Shown here one piece after another: positions 9,024-19,039 of a stretch of 64,000 nucleotides of DNA; position 1 is the first letter of the stretch, and each line of letters begins with the position of its first letter. The notes beneath the pieces were generated by a model. It was given only the letters and a program-made list of their open reading frames with translations, made no database searches and was not told where the DNA came from. The DNA comes from Solirubrobacter ginsenosidimutans. Lineage in GTDB: Bacteria > Actinomycetota > Thermoleophilia > Solirubrobacterales > Solirubrobacteraceae. Made by a program: the position numbers and the translations under genes. Location of the stretch: NCBI RefSeq assembly GCF_027587205.1, contig NZ_JAPDOD010000008.1, forward strand, positions 124,001-188,000. The letters run 5' to 3'.

Positions 9024-9569
9024 GTGAGCGGCGTCATGTTGGACCTCCGCACGCTCGATCCCGCCCGCCAGTCAGCTGACCGGCGTGTCGCGCTGGTCGC
9101 GGGGCTCGTGGTCGTCGCGACGTGCACTCTGGCGTCGGTGGCGGCAGGAGGCGGCGGGTGGGCACTGGCGTGGGGAGGTACGGCAGCACTGGGAGGGTTG
9201 CCGTGGTTCTTCGCGTTCGGTGCCCGCTGGCGCCTGCTCGACGACGCACTCGCGGGTGTGCCGTTCGCCTGGCGCGGCGACCGCATGGGCGTGTGGGCGA
9301 CCGCCCCGCCCACCGGCGCCCTCGCGACCCTCGTCCTCGCCGCCACCCTCGGGTTCTCGCCCGCCCTCGCCCTCGTCTGCTGTGTGTGTGGCGCCGTCGC
9401 CCACACGGCGCTGATCGCCTGGTCCGAGGCGCGCTACGAGCGCGCGATCTTCCTCGACCTCACCGTGCTCGAGTTGCGCTTCGAACGCATCACCGACACC
9501 CGCGCGCTCGTGAGGGGGTCAGACCCCTCAACATTGAGATCGACGGCGCAGAGCCAAAAGAATTGTTGA
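9024..9569 (+). CDS. Small integral membrane protein with a repeat-derived C-terminus
   Basis: Up to 181 residues, with about four membrane helices (VALVAGLVVVATCTLASVAA, a following Gly/Ala/Trp-rich helix, a Pro-flanked ALATLVLAATLG and ALALVCCVCGAVAH) and a cytoplasmic tail. I do not recognise the family. GTG 9024 or ATG 9036 could start it; neither has a clear ribosome site. The last ~18 residues (from RGSDPSTL) are encoded by the GGGGTCAGACCCC palindrome and the spacer that follows, and the stop TGA is part of the second palindrome copy. The original 3' end was therefore probably replaced by insertion of the repeat. Confidence 0.6.
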   Translation: MSGVMLDLRTLDPARQSADRRVALVAGLVVVATCTLASVAAGGGGWALAWGGTAALGGLPWFFAFGARWRLLDDALAGVPFAWRGDRMGVWATAPPTGALATLVLAATLGFSPALALVCCVCGAVAHTALIAWSEARYERAIFLDLTVLELRFERITDTRALVRGSDPSTLRSTAQSQKNC

Positions 9570-9585
9570 GGGGTCTGACCCCTCA
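9511..9585. repeat. Composite inverted pair of GGGGTCWGACCCC palindromes
   Basis: Two palindromes (9511-9530 and 9567-9585) lie in opposite orientation with matching outer sequence (GACCCCTCAACA versus TGTTGAGGGGTC), so the whole element can fold into a larger hairpin around a spacer of about 30 bases. It supplies the 3' ends of both convergent genes, with stops at 9569 and 9583. The arrangement resembles a REP/BIME-type or miniature mobile element; no transposase is nearby. Confidence 0.85.
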
Positions 9586-10494
9586 GTAGAGGCCGAGGGC
9601 GAGGCCCGGGTCGGCGTACGCTCCGCGGACCGTGACTTCGAAGTGCAGGTGCGGCCCCGTCGCGAAGCCGGTCTGGCCGACGCGGCCGACCAGCGACCCG
9701 ACGCCGACTGAGGCGCCGACGGTCACCGCCGCCGCCGAGAGATGGGCGTAGCGGGTGTGGACGCCGTTGCCGTGGTCCAGGACGACGGTGAGGCCCCAGC
9801 CGTCGTCGTAGCCGGAGAAGATCACGCGGCCGGAAGCGGCGGCGGTGATCGAGGTACCGGTGGCGGCGGGGAAGTCCAGACCCGCGTGGAACTGGTTGCC
9901 GCGCGGGCCGTAGCGGTCGCCGAGGGGCGCGGCGATCGGCTTGCGCAGCGCGGGGGCGCGGACCGGCGGGCGTGAGAGGGCGGCGAGCGTCGCGGGGCCG
10001 GCGACGCCGTCGGCCGCTAGACCCGCGAAGGCCTGCAGGCGTTCGACGGCGCTCGTGGTGCGGGCGCCGAAGCCGCCGTCCACCGTCCCGCAGGGGAAGC
10101 CGTGGGTCTCGAGCGCGAACTGCAGCGCCGCGACGTCCCACCCGCGTAGGCCGGCGCGCAGCGGGCGCGAGCCGATGGGATGGCGGCCCTGGGCGCCGAG
10201 CGCGCGGCGGGTCTGCGGGCCGACGATGCCATCGGCGACGAGGCCCGCGCGGCGCTGGATCTGCCGCACGCCGGCGGTCGTTCCCGGCCCGCTCAGGCCG
10301 TCGATCGCCCCGGCATAAGCGCCATGCGCGCGCAACGCGACCTGCAGCGCCGCAACGCGCGAAGAGGCGGCCGAAGCGGTCGCGGGGACGAAAAGGCACG
10401 CCGCGACCGTCGCCGCCGACATCCATGTCCGAACCGACAACAACTTCCGGTGTGTTCGTGCCCTGACAGCCGAGTCCTCCCGATTTGGCCGCAC
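9583..10494 (-). CDS. Secreted peptidoglycan-binding M23 (LytM) endopeptidase
   Basis: Up to 303 residues. A signal sequence (AATVAACLFVPATASA) is followed by two peptidoglycan-binding type-1 repeats (QVALRAHGAYAGAIDG and ALQFALETHGFPCGTVDG), then an M23 domain at the C-terminus. The M23 zinc site is visible as HAGLDF (H and D), HTRYAHLS and PHLHFEV. It should cut peptide cross-links of the cell wall. GTG 10494 gives an unusually long leader; TTG 10443 or ATG 10422 would give a standard-length signal peptide, so the start is uncertain. The stop lies inside the repeat at 9567-9585. Confidence 0.85.
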   Translation of the reverse strand: MRPNREDSAVRARTHRKLLSVRTWMSAATVAACLFVPATASAASSRVAALQVALRAHGAYAGAIDGLSGPGTTAGVRQIQRRAGLVADGIVGPQTRRALGAQGRHPIGSRPLRAGLRGWDVAALQFALETHGFPCGTVDGGFGARTTSAVERLQAFAGLAADGVAGPATLAALSRPPVRAPALRKPIAAPLGDRYGPRGNQFHAGLDFPAATGTSITAAASGRVIFSGYDDGWGLTVVLDHGNGVHTRYAHLSAAAVTVGASVGVGSLVGRVGQTGFATGPHLHFEVTVRGAYADPGLALGLY

Positions 10495-10524
10495 CGACAG
10501 GTTCGGGCCGCATGCATACCACTG

Positions 10525-10606
10525 GTATACCGGGGTCTGACCCCTGTATACGTGTTGTATGCATGCGGGATACCGGGGTCTGACCCCGGTATACGCGTTG
10601 TATGCA
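10525..10606. repeat. Two tandem copies of a 38-bp unit with GGGGTCTGACCCC core, 43-bp period
   Basis: Units 10526-10563 and 10569-10606 differ at only a few positions. Each holds a palindrome (TATACCGGGGTC / GACCCC.GTATA) followed by GTTGTATGCA. They occupy the gap between the M23 gene start (10494) and the P450 stop (10625), both on the minus strand. Same core as the palindromes at 297, 9511 and 36811 but arranged as direct repeats. Function unknown; possibly a terminator for the long operon that ends with the P450. Confidence 0.9.
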
Positions 10607-10624
10607 AGGTGGGCGCTGACCCGC

Positions 10625-11884
10625 TTAGTGGCGGCGGGTGGCGACGACGCGGGTGCCGTGGCGGGGGGAGAAGGTGACGTTGCGGCGGGCGACGTGTTCG
10701 GCGCGGCGCGAGGCGGGGCGGAGGTCGAAGCGGCGGAGGATCGTGCCGAGGGCGACGCGCATCTCCATCTCGGCGAAGGCGGCGCCGAGGCAGCGGCGGA
10801 CGCCGCCGCCGTAGGGGATCCAGGTGTAGGTGGAGGGCGGTTTGTCGAGGAAGCGCTCGGGGCGGAACGCGTAGGGGTCGGGGTAGGCCTGCGGGCGGGT
10901 GTGGGCGAGCCAGATCGCCGGAGTCACGTCAGTGCCGGCCGACAAGTGGACGCCGTCGGCGTGCAGATCGGTGACGAGGCGGCGGCCCGCCAGCGGGACG
11001 ACCGGGCGCAGGCGCAGCGACTCGGTGATGACCGCGCGCAGGTACTCGTCGCCGCCGGCCTGAGCGCGCGCCAAGACGTCCGGGTTGCGGGTCAGCAGGT
11101 CCAAGGTCCACGCCAGCCCCGTCGCGGTGGTCTCGTGGCCCGCGAGCAGGAGGGTCATGAGCTGGTCGCGGACCTCGCGGTCGCTCATCTCCGAGCCGTC
11201 CTCGAACCGCGTCTGCACCAGCAGCGAGCAGATGTCTGAGCCCGGCGAGGCGCGCCGCGCCGCGATCTCGCGCAGCAGCCGCGCGTCGATCTCCTCCGCC
11301 CGCTCGCGCAACTGCTCCAGCGACTTGCTGCGCCCGAAGAGCACCGAGACCTGCAGCTGGCGCGAGATCGTCGCGCTCAGCAGGTCACGCAGGCTGTCGT
11401 GCAGCGGCCCGCGCTCGCTGACGCCGAAGACCGCGCGCAGGATCACCTCCAACGTGATCGCCTGCATGCTCGGGTGGACCGGGAACTTGGTGCCGACGGG
11501 CCACCCGTCGAGCTCGCGTTCGGTCGCCTCCAGGACCACCGCCTCGTACGCCCGCATCCGATCGCCGTGGAAGGGCGGCAGCATCACCTTGCGGCGCGAG
11601 AGGTGGTCGGCGCCCTCCAGCAACAGGAGCGACCGCGGCCCGACCAGCGGCCCGAGCGTCACCGTCCGGCCGGGCGGCAGGTTGTGCCCGCGCTCGGCGT
11701 AGAGCGCCCGGATCACCTCCGGCGAGGAGACCATGACCAGCGGCGTCCGGAAGCCCTGGAACATGACGCTGAACGTGTCGCCGTAGCGGCGCCGGCAGGA
11801 CTCCATGAACGCGATCGGCCGCGCCAGCCAGCGCGCGGTCTGGATCGCGGGCGCCTCGGTGGGTCCGGCGGGAAACGCGGTCAT
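10625..11884 (-). CDS. Cytochrome P450
   Basis: 419-residue soluble P450. The I-helix oxygen-binding motif is LAGHETTATG, the K-helix ExxR is ESLRLRP, and the heme-thiolate loop is PYGGGVRRCLG with the axial Cys; Tyr replaces the usual Phe at the first position of that loop. ATG 11884 has GAAGG a few bases upstream. It is the last gene of a minus-strand series running from the monooxygenase locus and lies 65 bp after the amidase. It needs separate ferredoxin/reductase partners, not encoded next to it. Substrate unknown; the position suggests hydroxylation linked to hydrocarbon or xenobiotic use. Confidence 0.9.
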   Translation of the reverse strand: MTAFPAGPTEAPAIQTARWLARPIAFMESCRRRYGDTFSVMFQGFRTPLVMVSSPEVIRALYAERGHNLPPGRTVTLGPLVGPRSLLLLEGADHLSRRKVMLPPFHGDRMRAYEAVVLEATERELDGWPVGTKFPVHPSMQAITLEVILRAVFGVSERGPLHDSLRDLLSATISRQLQVSVLFGRSKSLEQLRERAEEIDARLLREIAARRASPGSDICSLLVQTRFEDGSEMSDREVRDQLMTLLLAGHETTATGLAWTLDLLTRNPDVLARAQAGGDEYLRAVITESLRLRPVVPLAGRRLVTDLHADGVHLSAGTDVTPAIWLAHTRPQAYPDPYAFRPERFLDKPPSTYTWIPYGGGVRRCLGAAFAEMEMRVALGTILRRFDLRPASRRAEHVARRNVTFSPRHGTRVVATRRH

Positions 11885-11949
11885 AACCTTCGGTCCGTGG
11901 GTCCCTGGGGCATCCGTGTGGACCCTCGCTTGCGGGTTGCCAGGGTCGG

Positions 11950-13149
11950 TCACGAAGGCACCAAATACCCACCCAGCGCGTCCTCGAGCGCGCCCGCCAC
12001 CGCCAGCGCCACGTCGTCGCGCCACGGATGCGCGGCGACCTGCACGCCGATCGGCAGCCCGTCCGGCGACGCGCCGCAGCGGACCGTCGCCGCCGGCCAC
12101 CCGCTCAGGCTGTGCGGCGTCGTGTAGCTCATCGCCGCGGACATCTCGCCGTGCCGCGGCGCTGCGGTCGCGAACACGGGGGAGAGCAGGACGTCGAACC
12201 GTTCACCGAAGCGCAGCATCGCCTCACGGTACGCGTCCCACCGGCCCAGCAGGTCGTAGCTGATCGCCCCGGACCCATAGGAGGCCCAGATCTCGGTCGT
12301 GATCGCGTGTCCCGACGCCGGCGGCGCGGCCTCCTCGACGTGCGCGCCCACGTCCCGCAACGCGTCACCCGCAGCCGCCACGACCCGCGCGGTCGCCGCA
12401 TCCGGCGTCGTCACGCCGTCGTCGGGAAGCATCGCGATCCGCAGCTCGCTGAACTCGACCGCGGCGAACTCCCCGCGATCCTGGATGACCGACAGGATCA
12501 GCGCGAGATCGGCGACCGAGCGCACGAGCGGCCCCACCTGCGTGCGCGGATCGCGCAGCTCACCCACCGGCCCGAGATCGTCGATCAGCCCACGCACCGG
12601 CACCCGCCCCGCCGTCGGCTTCAACGACGCCAACCCGCAGAAGTGCGCCGGCACGCGGATGCTCCCGCCCGAGTCGGTGCCGATCCCGAACCCCGAGCAC
12701 CCGGCGGCGACCGCGGCCGCCTCGCCGCCACTGGACCCGCCCGGGGTCCGTGCGACGTCATAGGGGTTCGAGGTACGCCCGAACACCTCGTTGACCGTCT
12801 CGTCGCCACCGCCCCACGGCGGGCAGTTGGTCTTGCCGACGACCACGGCGCCCGCCACGCGCAACCGCGCGACGACCACCGCGTCGCTCGAGGCGATCAC
12901 CCCCACCCGCTCCGGCACCCCCGCGACGAGCGGCAAGCCGGCCACGCCAAGCGTGTCCTTGACGGTAAAGGGCACGCCACAGAGCGGCCCGTCCAGCGGG
13001 TCGACGAAATCCGCGACCGCGACCAGCGCGTTCAGGTCCGAACGCTCCGCGATCTGCGCCGCGCACGCCGCGAACACCTCGCCCGCCGACACCGCACGCG
13101 AGGCGATCAGCGCCGCAAGCTCCACCGCCGGCCTGTGGATCAGCTCCAC
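11950..13149 (-). CDS. Amidase-signature family hydrolase
   Basis: 399 residues, hydrolysing a carboxamide to acid plus ammonia. The catalytic Lys-cisSer-Ser triad is visible as VKDTLG (Lys), GGSSGGEAAAVAAG and GTDSGGSIRVPA. It is shorter than the usual 450-500 residues of the family but no signature motif is missing. GTG 13149 is the first possible start because an in-frame TAG lies just upstream. The start codon sits inside a perfect 9-bp-arm hairpin. It starts 25 bp after the chaperonin stop, so it may be read from the monooxygenase operon. Confidence 0.85.
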   Translation of the reverse strand: MELIHRPAVELAALIASRAVSAGEVFAACAAQIAERSDLNALVAVADFVDPLDGPLCGVPFTVKDTLGVAGLPLVAGVPERVGVIASSDAVVVARLRVAGAVVVGKTNCPPWGGGDETVNEVFGRTSNPYDVARTPGGSSGGEAAAVAAGCSGFGIGTDSGGSIRVPAHFCGLASLKPTAGRVPVRGLIDDLGPVGELRDPRTQVGPLVRSVADLALILSVIQDRGEFAAVEFSELRIAMLPDDGVTTPDAATARVVAAAGDALRDVGAHVEEAAPPASGHAITTEIWASYGSGAISYDLLGRWDAYREAMLRFGERFDVLLSPVFATAAPRHGEMSAAMSYTTPHSLSGWPAATVRCGASPDGLPIGVQVAAHPWRDDVALAVAGALEDALGGYLVPS

Positions 13150-13153
13150 AGGC
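13131..13153 (-). promoter_or_regulatory. Hairpin over the amidase start codon
   Basis: GCCTGTGGA (13131-13139) and TCCACAGGC (13145-13153) are exactly complementary around a 5-nt loop, and the GTG start (13147-13149) is in one arm. It could hide the start codon in the mRNA or weaken read-through from the chaperonin gene. It may also be an operator. Function is inference. Confidence 0.5.
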
Positions 13154-13174
13154 CGACGCTACATGAGCTACGCC

Positions 13175-14845
<1,671 letters not shown>

Positions 14846-15874
14846 TTATGCGGGAACGAGGATGCCTCGGCCCTGCAGGCGTCCGTTGTCCAGGTCGGCC
14901 ATCGCGTCATTGATGGCGTCGAGCGGGTATTGCGATGTGTGCAGCGTGACCTTGCCCTGCGCGGTCAGCGTCATCAGGTCCTGCAGGTCGATGTAGGTCC
15001 CGACGAGGTTGCCGATGAACGAGATCTCGCGCGAGATGATGTCGATGGTCGGCACGTTGATGTTCTCGCCGTAGCCGATGACGTAGTAGAAGCCGCCGTC
15101 CTGCACCATGGCGACGCCGTCCTCGATCGCGCCCTTCTCACCGACGAAGTCGATGATCGCGTCGGCGCCCATCCCGTCGGTCAGTTCCTGGATCATCTCG
15201 CGCTGCTTGCCGTCGACCTTGACCGTGTGGTCGGCGCCGGTCTGGCGCGCCAGCTCGAGCGCTTTCTCGGACGGGTCGATGACGATGATCTCGGTCGGCG
15301 TGTAGGCCTTCAGGCACTGGATGCCGATGTGGCCCAGCCCGCCGGCGCCGATCACGACCGTCTTGGTGCCGGCGCCCAGGATCGGGATCGCCTTCTTGAC
15401 CGCGTGGATGGCGGTCAGGCCGGCGTCGGCCAGCGCGGCGATGTCAGTGGGGTGCAGCGACGGGTCGAGCTTGATCACCGAGCGCGCGGACGTGTGCAGG
15501 AACTCCGCGAACCCGCCGTCACGCCCGATCCCCGGGAACTCGCCGTTGATGCAGTGCATGTCGTCGCCCTTGCGGCACGGGCGGCAGAGCCCGCACGAGA
15601 TGAAGGGGTGGACGATCACGGTGTCGCCGACCTCGACGTTTGACACGTCGGAGCCGATCTCGTGCACCCAGCCGGCGTTCTCGTGGCCGGGTACGTAGGG
15701 GAGCACGACGCCGGACTTCTCGGCCCACTGGCCTTCCTGGATGTGCAGGTCGGTCCGGCAGAGCCCCGCCGCGCCGATCTTCACGATCACGTCGTGCGGA
15801 CCGAGGATCTTCGGCTCGTCGATCTCCTCGACCTTCAAAGCCTCGTGGTACTTGTGCAACCGAGCGGCCTTCAT
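14846..15874 (-). CDS. adh: Zinc-dependent alcohol dehydrogenase (MDR family)
   Basis: 342 residues, oxidising an alcohol with NAD(P)+. The catalytic zinc site is C39 in GLCRTDLH plus GHE near 67; structural zinc Cys residues occur in CGLCRPCRKGDDMHC; the nucleotide fold is IGAGGLGHIG. ATG 15874 overlaps the DUF59 stop (ATGA) and has GGAGGGAG upstream. In propane/mim monooxygenase clusters the matching gene oxidises the alcohol made by the monooxygenase (1- or 2-propanol in the known cases). Substrate here is inferred. Confidence 0.92.
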   Translation of the reverse strand: MKAARLHKYHEALKVEEIDEPKILGPHDVIVKIGAAGLCRTDLHIQEGQWAEKSGVVLPYVPGHENAGWVHEIGSDVSNVEVGDTVIVHPFISCGLCRPCRKGDDMHCINGEFPGIGRDGGFAEFLHTSARSVIKLDPSLHPTDIAALADAGLTAIHAVKKAIPILGAGTKTVVIGAGGLGHIGIQCLKAYTPTEIIVIDPSEKALELARQTGADHTVKVDGKQREMIQELTDGMGADAIIDFVGEKGAIEDGVAMVQDGGFYYVIGYGENINVPTIDIISREISFIGNLVGTYIDLQDLMTLTAQGKVTLHTSQYPLDAINDAMADLDNGRLQGRGILVPA

Positions 15875-16533
15875 GCAGCGACTCCCTCCTCCGCGTAGCG
15901 GACCCGCAACAGATCGCGGCACATGCCGCCGTTCGTCTCCAGTGAGAGCGACGTCAGCGAGGCCATGCGCTTGAACCGAGGGATCTCGTCCGCGGTGACC
16001 GGCGTCCCGTCGCCCTTCACGAACGCGGGCGAAGCGTCGCCCGCGTCATAGCCGAGCTCGCGGCGCAACGCGCGGCAGCGCTCGGCGTCCGGCCCGGTCA
16101 AGTCGCCCAGCCGCGCCGCGGCGGGATCGGCGACCGAGTCCAGCAGCCGCCCCTGGCGCGCGACCAATGCCTTGCGCTGGAACAGCGCCCGCAGCGCGTC
16201 CAGCTCACCCCGGGTCTCGCCCGGGAAGGCCGAGGAGAAGCCGTCGCCGCGATCGATCGCGGCGTTGATCTCCTCGCCCGTGTAGTGATCCTCGAGCTCG
16301 ATCAGGACCTTCCCCAACCCGGGCAGGCGGTCGACCGCGGCCCGGGCGTCGGCGGCCATCAGGAACGCGAAGTTCGGCGCGCACTGCGGCGTCGGAAGCC
16401 GCAGGCGCACCGACACATCTCCCGCATTGGTCACGACCAGGGAGCCGACGAAGCCGAGCGTGGTGATCGGCTCGTCGAGCTCCGGGTCGTACACCGTCCC
16501 GAGCTGCTCGAGAACTCGGGAACGGAGCGTCAT
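15871..16533 (-). CDS. DUF59 (MIP18-like, iron-sulfur assembly type) protein of the monooxygenase cluster
   Basis: 220 residues. The N-terminal third is a DUF59 domain (VYDPELDEPITTLGFV and PTPQCAPNFAFL with one conserved Cys); the rest is helical and unassigned. A protein of this kind sits between the amidohydrolase and the alcohol dehydrogenase in mycobacterial mim/prm clusters. DUF59 proteins assist iron-sulfur or metal-centre assembly, so a role in loading the diiron hydroxylase or the reductase cluster is plausible but unproven. It overlaps both neighbours by 4 bp (ATGA), showing tight translational coupling. Confidence 0.85.
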   Translation of the reverse strand: MTLRSRVLEQLGTVYDPELDEPITTLGFVGSLVVTNAGDVSVRLRLPTPQCAPNFAFLMAADARAAVDRLPGLGKVLIELEDHYTGEEINAAIDRGDGFSSAFPGETRGELDALRALFQRKALVARQGRLLDSVADPAAARLGDLTGPDAERCRALRRELGYDAGDASPAFVKGDGTPVTADEIPRFKRMASLTSLSLETNGGMCRDLLRVRYAEEGVAA

Positions 16534-17579
16534 GCGACGCCCACTGCGCTTTCCTCGGTGGCCGGCTCCTCGGCCGGAACGTTGCCGCGCAGCTCCGCGG
16601 GGACCTCGACGTCGTATAGCTTGGCGCCGTTGAGCCCGAGGATCTTGCGCTTGCCGTCCTCATTGAGGCGCGGGAAGTCCGCGAAGGCCGGCTGGTCGGG
16701 CATCTCCCAGTCCAGGAGACCCTCGATCTGCCACTTCGGCTCCCAGATGCCGTAGTCGGAGCCGAACAGCATCTTGTCCTCGCCGACCCAGAACAGCAGC
16801 TCGCCCATGACCTTCGCGAAGAACTGCGGGCGGGCGTGCATCAGGCCGCCGACGACGACCGACAGGCCGGCGTAGACGTTGGGCTCCTGCGTCGCCATGA
16901 AGCAGAAGTCCTCGATCCGCGGGAGACCGACATGCTCGACGATGAAGTTGAGCTTGCCCTTGTAGTCGGTCGCCACGTGGTCGACGTCTGAGACGTCGAA
17001 CGCGTCCTTGTCCAGCGGCCAGATCGTCGGCCCCTTGTGGACGTGGATGTTCTTGATGCCGAGCTCGACGCACTTGTCGAAGAACGGCCGCGCGATGTCG
17101 TCGGAGAGCTTGTAGCCGCGCGAGCCCTGGTACCACTCGGCGGTATAGAGCTTGACGCCCTTGAGGTCGTACTTGGCGTTGTCGGCCTCGAGCTGGTCGA
17201 GCCCGGCCTGGCCTTCGCGCGGATCCCAGCGGCCGTTGACGATCAGCTTGTCCGGCCAGCGCTCCAGGAGCGCGGCGTTCTGCTCGATGTCATTGAAGCC
17301 GTTGGTGTACCACTCCTTCAGGTACGTCGACTGGAAGACGGCCTTGTCGATGCCACCGTCGACGATGACGTCCTTCTCGAAGTCCTCGACCGTGTACTTC
17401 TGGAACTTCTCGAGCGACCAGTGCGTCTCCGGCGGCCCGAGGCCCTGATACGCGTGGAAGCACTCGATCCAGCCCTTGGCGTACTGCTCGTGGCCTTTGA
17501 CCCAGTTCGCCGGGGACGCGTCCCAGAAGTGCAGGTGGCTGTCGAAGATGAAGTACTTCTTGCCGTCCTTCTCGTACAT
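16530..17579 (-). CDS. Amidohydrolase-2 family protein of the monooxygenase cluster
   Basis: 349 residues, TIM-barrel metal-dependent hydrolase. Metal-site motifs are FDSHLHFWD (HxH), HVHKGP, EHVGLP and LFGSDYG. The C-terminus is Glu/Pro/Ala-rich. In mimABCD-type clusters an amidohydrolase is always present after the coupling protein, and in mycobacteria it affects hydroxylase production, so it may be an accessory factor and not a catabolic enzyme. It starts 10 bp after the coupling-protein stop. Hydrolytic substrate unknown. Confidence 0.9.
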   Translation of the reverse strand: MYEKDGKKYFIFDSHLHFWDASPANWVKGHEQYAKGWIECFHAYQGLGPPETHWSLEKFQKYTVEDFEKDVIVDGGIDKAVFQSTYLKEWYTNGFNDIEQNAALLERWPDKLIVNGRWDPREGQAGLDQLEADNAKYDLKGVKLYTAEWYQGSRGYKLSDDIARPFFDKCVELGIKNIHVHKGPTIWPLDKDAFDVSDVDHVATDYKGKLNFIVEHVGLPRIEDFCFMATQEPNVYAGLSVVVGGLMHARPQFFAKVMGELLFWVGEDKMLFGSDYGIWEPKWQIEGLLDWEMPDQPAFADFPRLNEDGKRKILGLNGAKLYDVEVPAELRGNVPAEEPATEESAVGVA

Positions 17580-17589
17580 TCAGCTCCTC

Positions 17590-17934
17590 CTACTCGACGA
17601 CTTGGAGGTCGAAGTCGATGTACTCGGCAGCGTCCTCCGGATTGGCGAACATCACGACGCGATCGTCGAGGACAACCATACGCCCGTAGTGGGTGGACAT
17701 GATCTCTTCGAAGTCGTTGTTGCCGAAGTCCTCCCAGCCGAGCGCCTCCGCGATCTCCTCGTAGTCGAAGTCGATGCGGTTGACGCCGTCGACGCGGATC
17801 ATCGAGGGGAGCTCGGTGATCGTGACGTTCTCCTTGTCACGCATCACCTCGGCCACGACGTAGCCGACCTGATTGTTCATCAGCGTCACGCCCGCCTTGT
17901 TGGAGGACGTGGGATCGGAAGTGAAGTGGGTCAT
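17590..17934 (-). CDS. prmD: Monooxygenase coupling (effector) protein
   Basis: 114 residues, MmoB/DmpM type. Recognised from the small acidic fold with [17 protein letters not shown] and [23 protein letters not shown], typical of the cofactorless regulatory subunit that binds the hydroxylase and tunes oxygen activation. ATG 17934 overlaps the small-subunit stop by 4 bp. A longer upstream frame to 18108 has no family similarity and was left out. Confidence 0.92.
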   Translation of the reverse strand: MTHFTSDPTSSNKAGVTLMNNQVGYVVAEVMRDKENVTITELPSMIRVDGVNRIDFDYEEIAEALGWEDFGNNDFEEIMSTHYGRMVVLDDRVVMFANPEDAAEYIDFDLQVVE

Positions 17935-19031
17935 GCCGTGGCTCCCTTCGGGGCCTTGAGGCCGATGTCCGCTGTCAGTTCCTCGAAGCGCTGGGCGGAG
18001 CGCTCGACAGAGTCCTCGAAGCGCACGACCTTCTCGGAGATCTGCGACCAGATCGGCTGCAGGTGGCGGCCGGCGTTGAGCGCCTTCGGCGTCCACTCGT
18101 CCAGCCAACCCTGCATCGTGGCCTTGTTGGCCGCGCCGTGCTCGGGGTCGTCGGCGAGCATCCGGAACAGCGCGCGCGAGCCGCGCTGCTCACGGGCGGC
18201 GTCGGACTCGCCGGCGCCCATGATCGTCGGCGTGACGAAGTCGCCCTGGAGGGCGGCGACCTGCATCACGAAGCCGGAGCGGAAGAGCTCGCCGACCAGC
18301 TGCTCGAACACGACGGTCGTGACGAAGAACGCCTCGGACCAGTCGCGGATGGCGGTCAGCTGCTCGACCAGTTCGCGCGTCGGCTGCCAGATCGGGTCCG
18401 ACTGCCAGACCTCCTTGTGCACCGAGCCCTCGAAGCCGTCGATCTCCTCGGAGAGCGCCAGGTTGTAGAGGATCAGGTCCTGCGCGAAGCGCAGCTTGTG
18501 CACGGCGCCGACGCAGATCGCGTTGTTGATCATGTTCGTCGGAGCATCACGCTGCGCCGGCGTGTAGACGTGCATGCCGATGCCCTGCTCCAGGTGCGCC
18601 CACGCGAACACGTGGCGCGCGAGGACCTTGACCCACGCGGGGTTCATGGCCTGGAACACGTGCGCCGTGCGCCCGTGCTCGATGTTCTGGGAGATCTGGC
18701 GGACGACGTTCGCGTTGTTGCGATAGATCGTCTGCTCCCATTCCTCGTTGGGGTCGAGGAACGCGTGCCAGTTGGTCGACTTCAGCGCCGACCATTCCTG
18801 CGGGTACCCCGCGTCGCCGTTGGCGAAGGAGTAGACCCAACCCTGCGTCAGGTGGCGCGCGGGATCGGGCTGGACGTCGATCGTGACGTCCTCGTAGACC
18901 GTCGCGCGGCGCTTGCGCGGCTCGAAGTAGTTGTAGCTGCGGCTCTGCCAGGAGGGGAACTCCTGCGCCCCTGCCTCGGCGTCCGTGAACACAGGCTTGG
19001 GGACGCTGCGTTCCTTGACCTCTGTCGCCAT
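17931..19031 (-). CDS. prmC: Binuclear-iron monooxygenase hydroxylase, small (beta) subunit
   Basis: 366 residues of the ferritin-like beta subunit, which lacks the diiron ligands and supports the alpha subunit. Characteristic stretches are [38 protein letters not shown] and [16 protein letters not shown]. The start is ATG 19031, because GAGGAG lies 5 nt upstream; an in-frame GTG at 19043 is less likely. The reductase stop (19040-19042) is inside the ribosome site, so the two genes are coupled. Confidence 0.93.
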   Translation of the reverse strand: MATEVKERSVPKPVFTDAEAGAQEFPSWQSRSYNYFEPRKRRATVYEDVTIDVQPDPARHLTQGWVYSFANGDAGYPQEWSALKSTNWHAFLDPNEEWEQTIYRNNANVVRQISQNIEHGRTAHVFQAMNPAWVKVLARHVFAWAHLEQGIGMHVYTPAQRDAPTNMINNAICVGAVHKLRFAQDLILYNLALSEEIDGFEGSVHKEVWQSDPIWQPTRELVEQLTAIRDWSEAFFVTTVVFEQLVGELFRSGFVMQVAALQGDFVTPTIMGAGESDAAREQRGSRALFRMLADDPEHGAANKATMQGWLDEWTPKALNAGRHLQPIWSQISEKVVRFEDSVERSAQRFEELTADIGLKAPKGATA

Positions 19032-19039
19032 GGGTCTCC

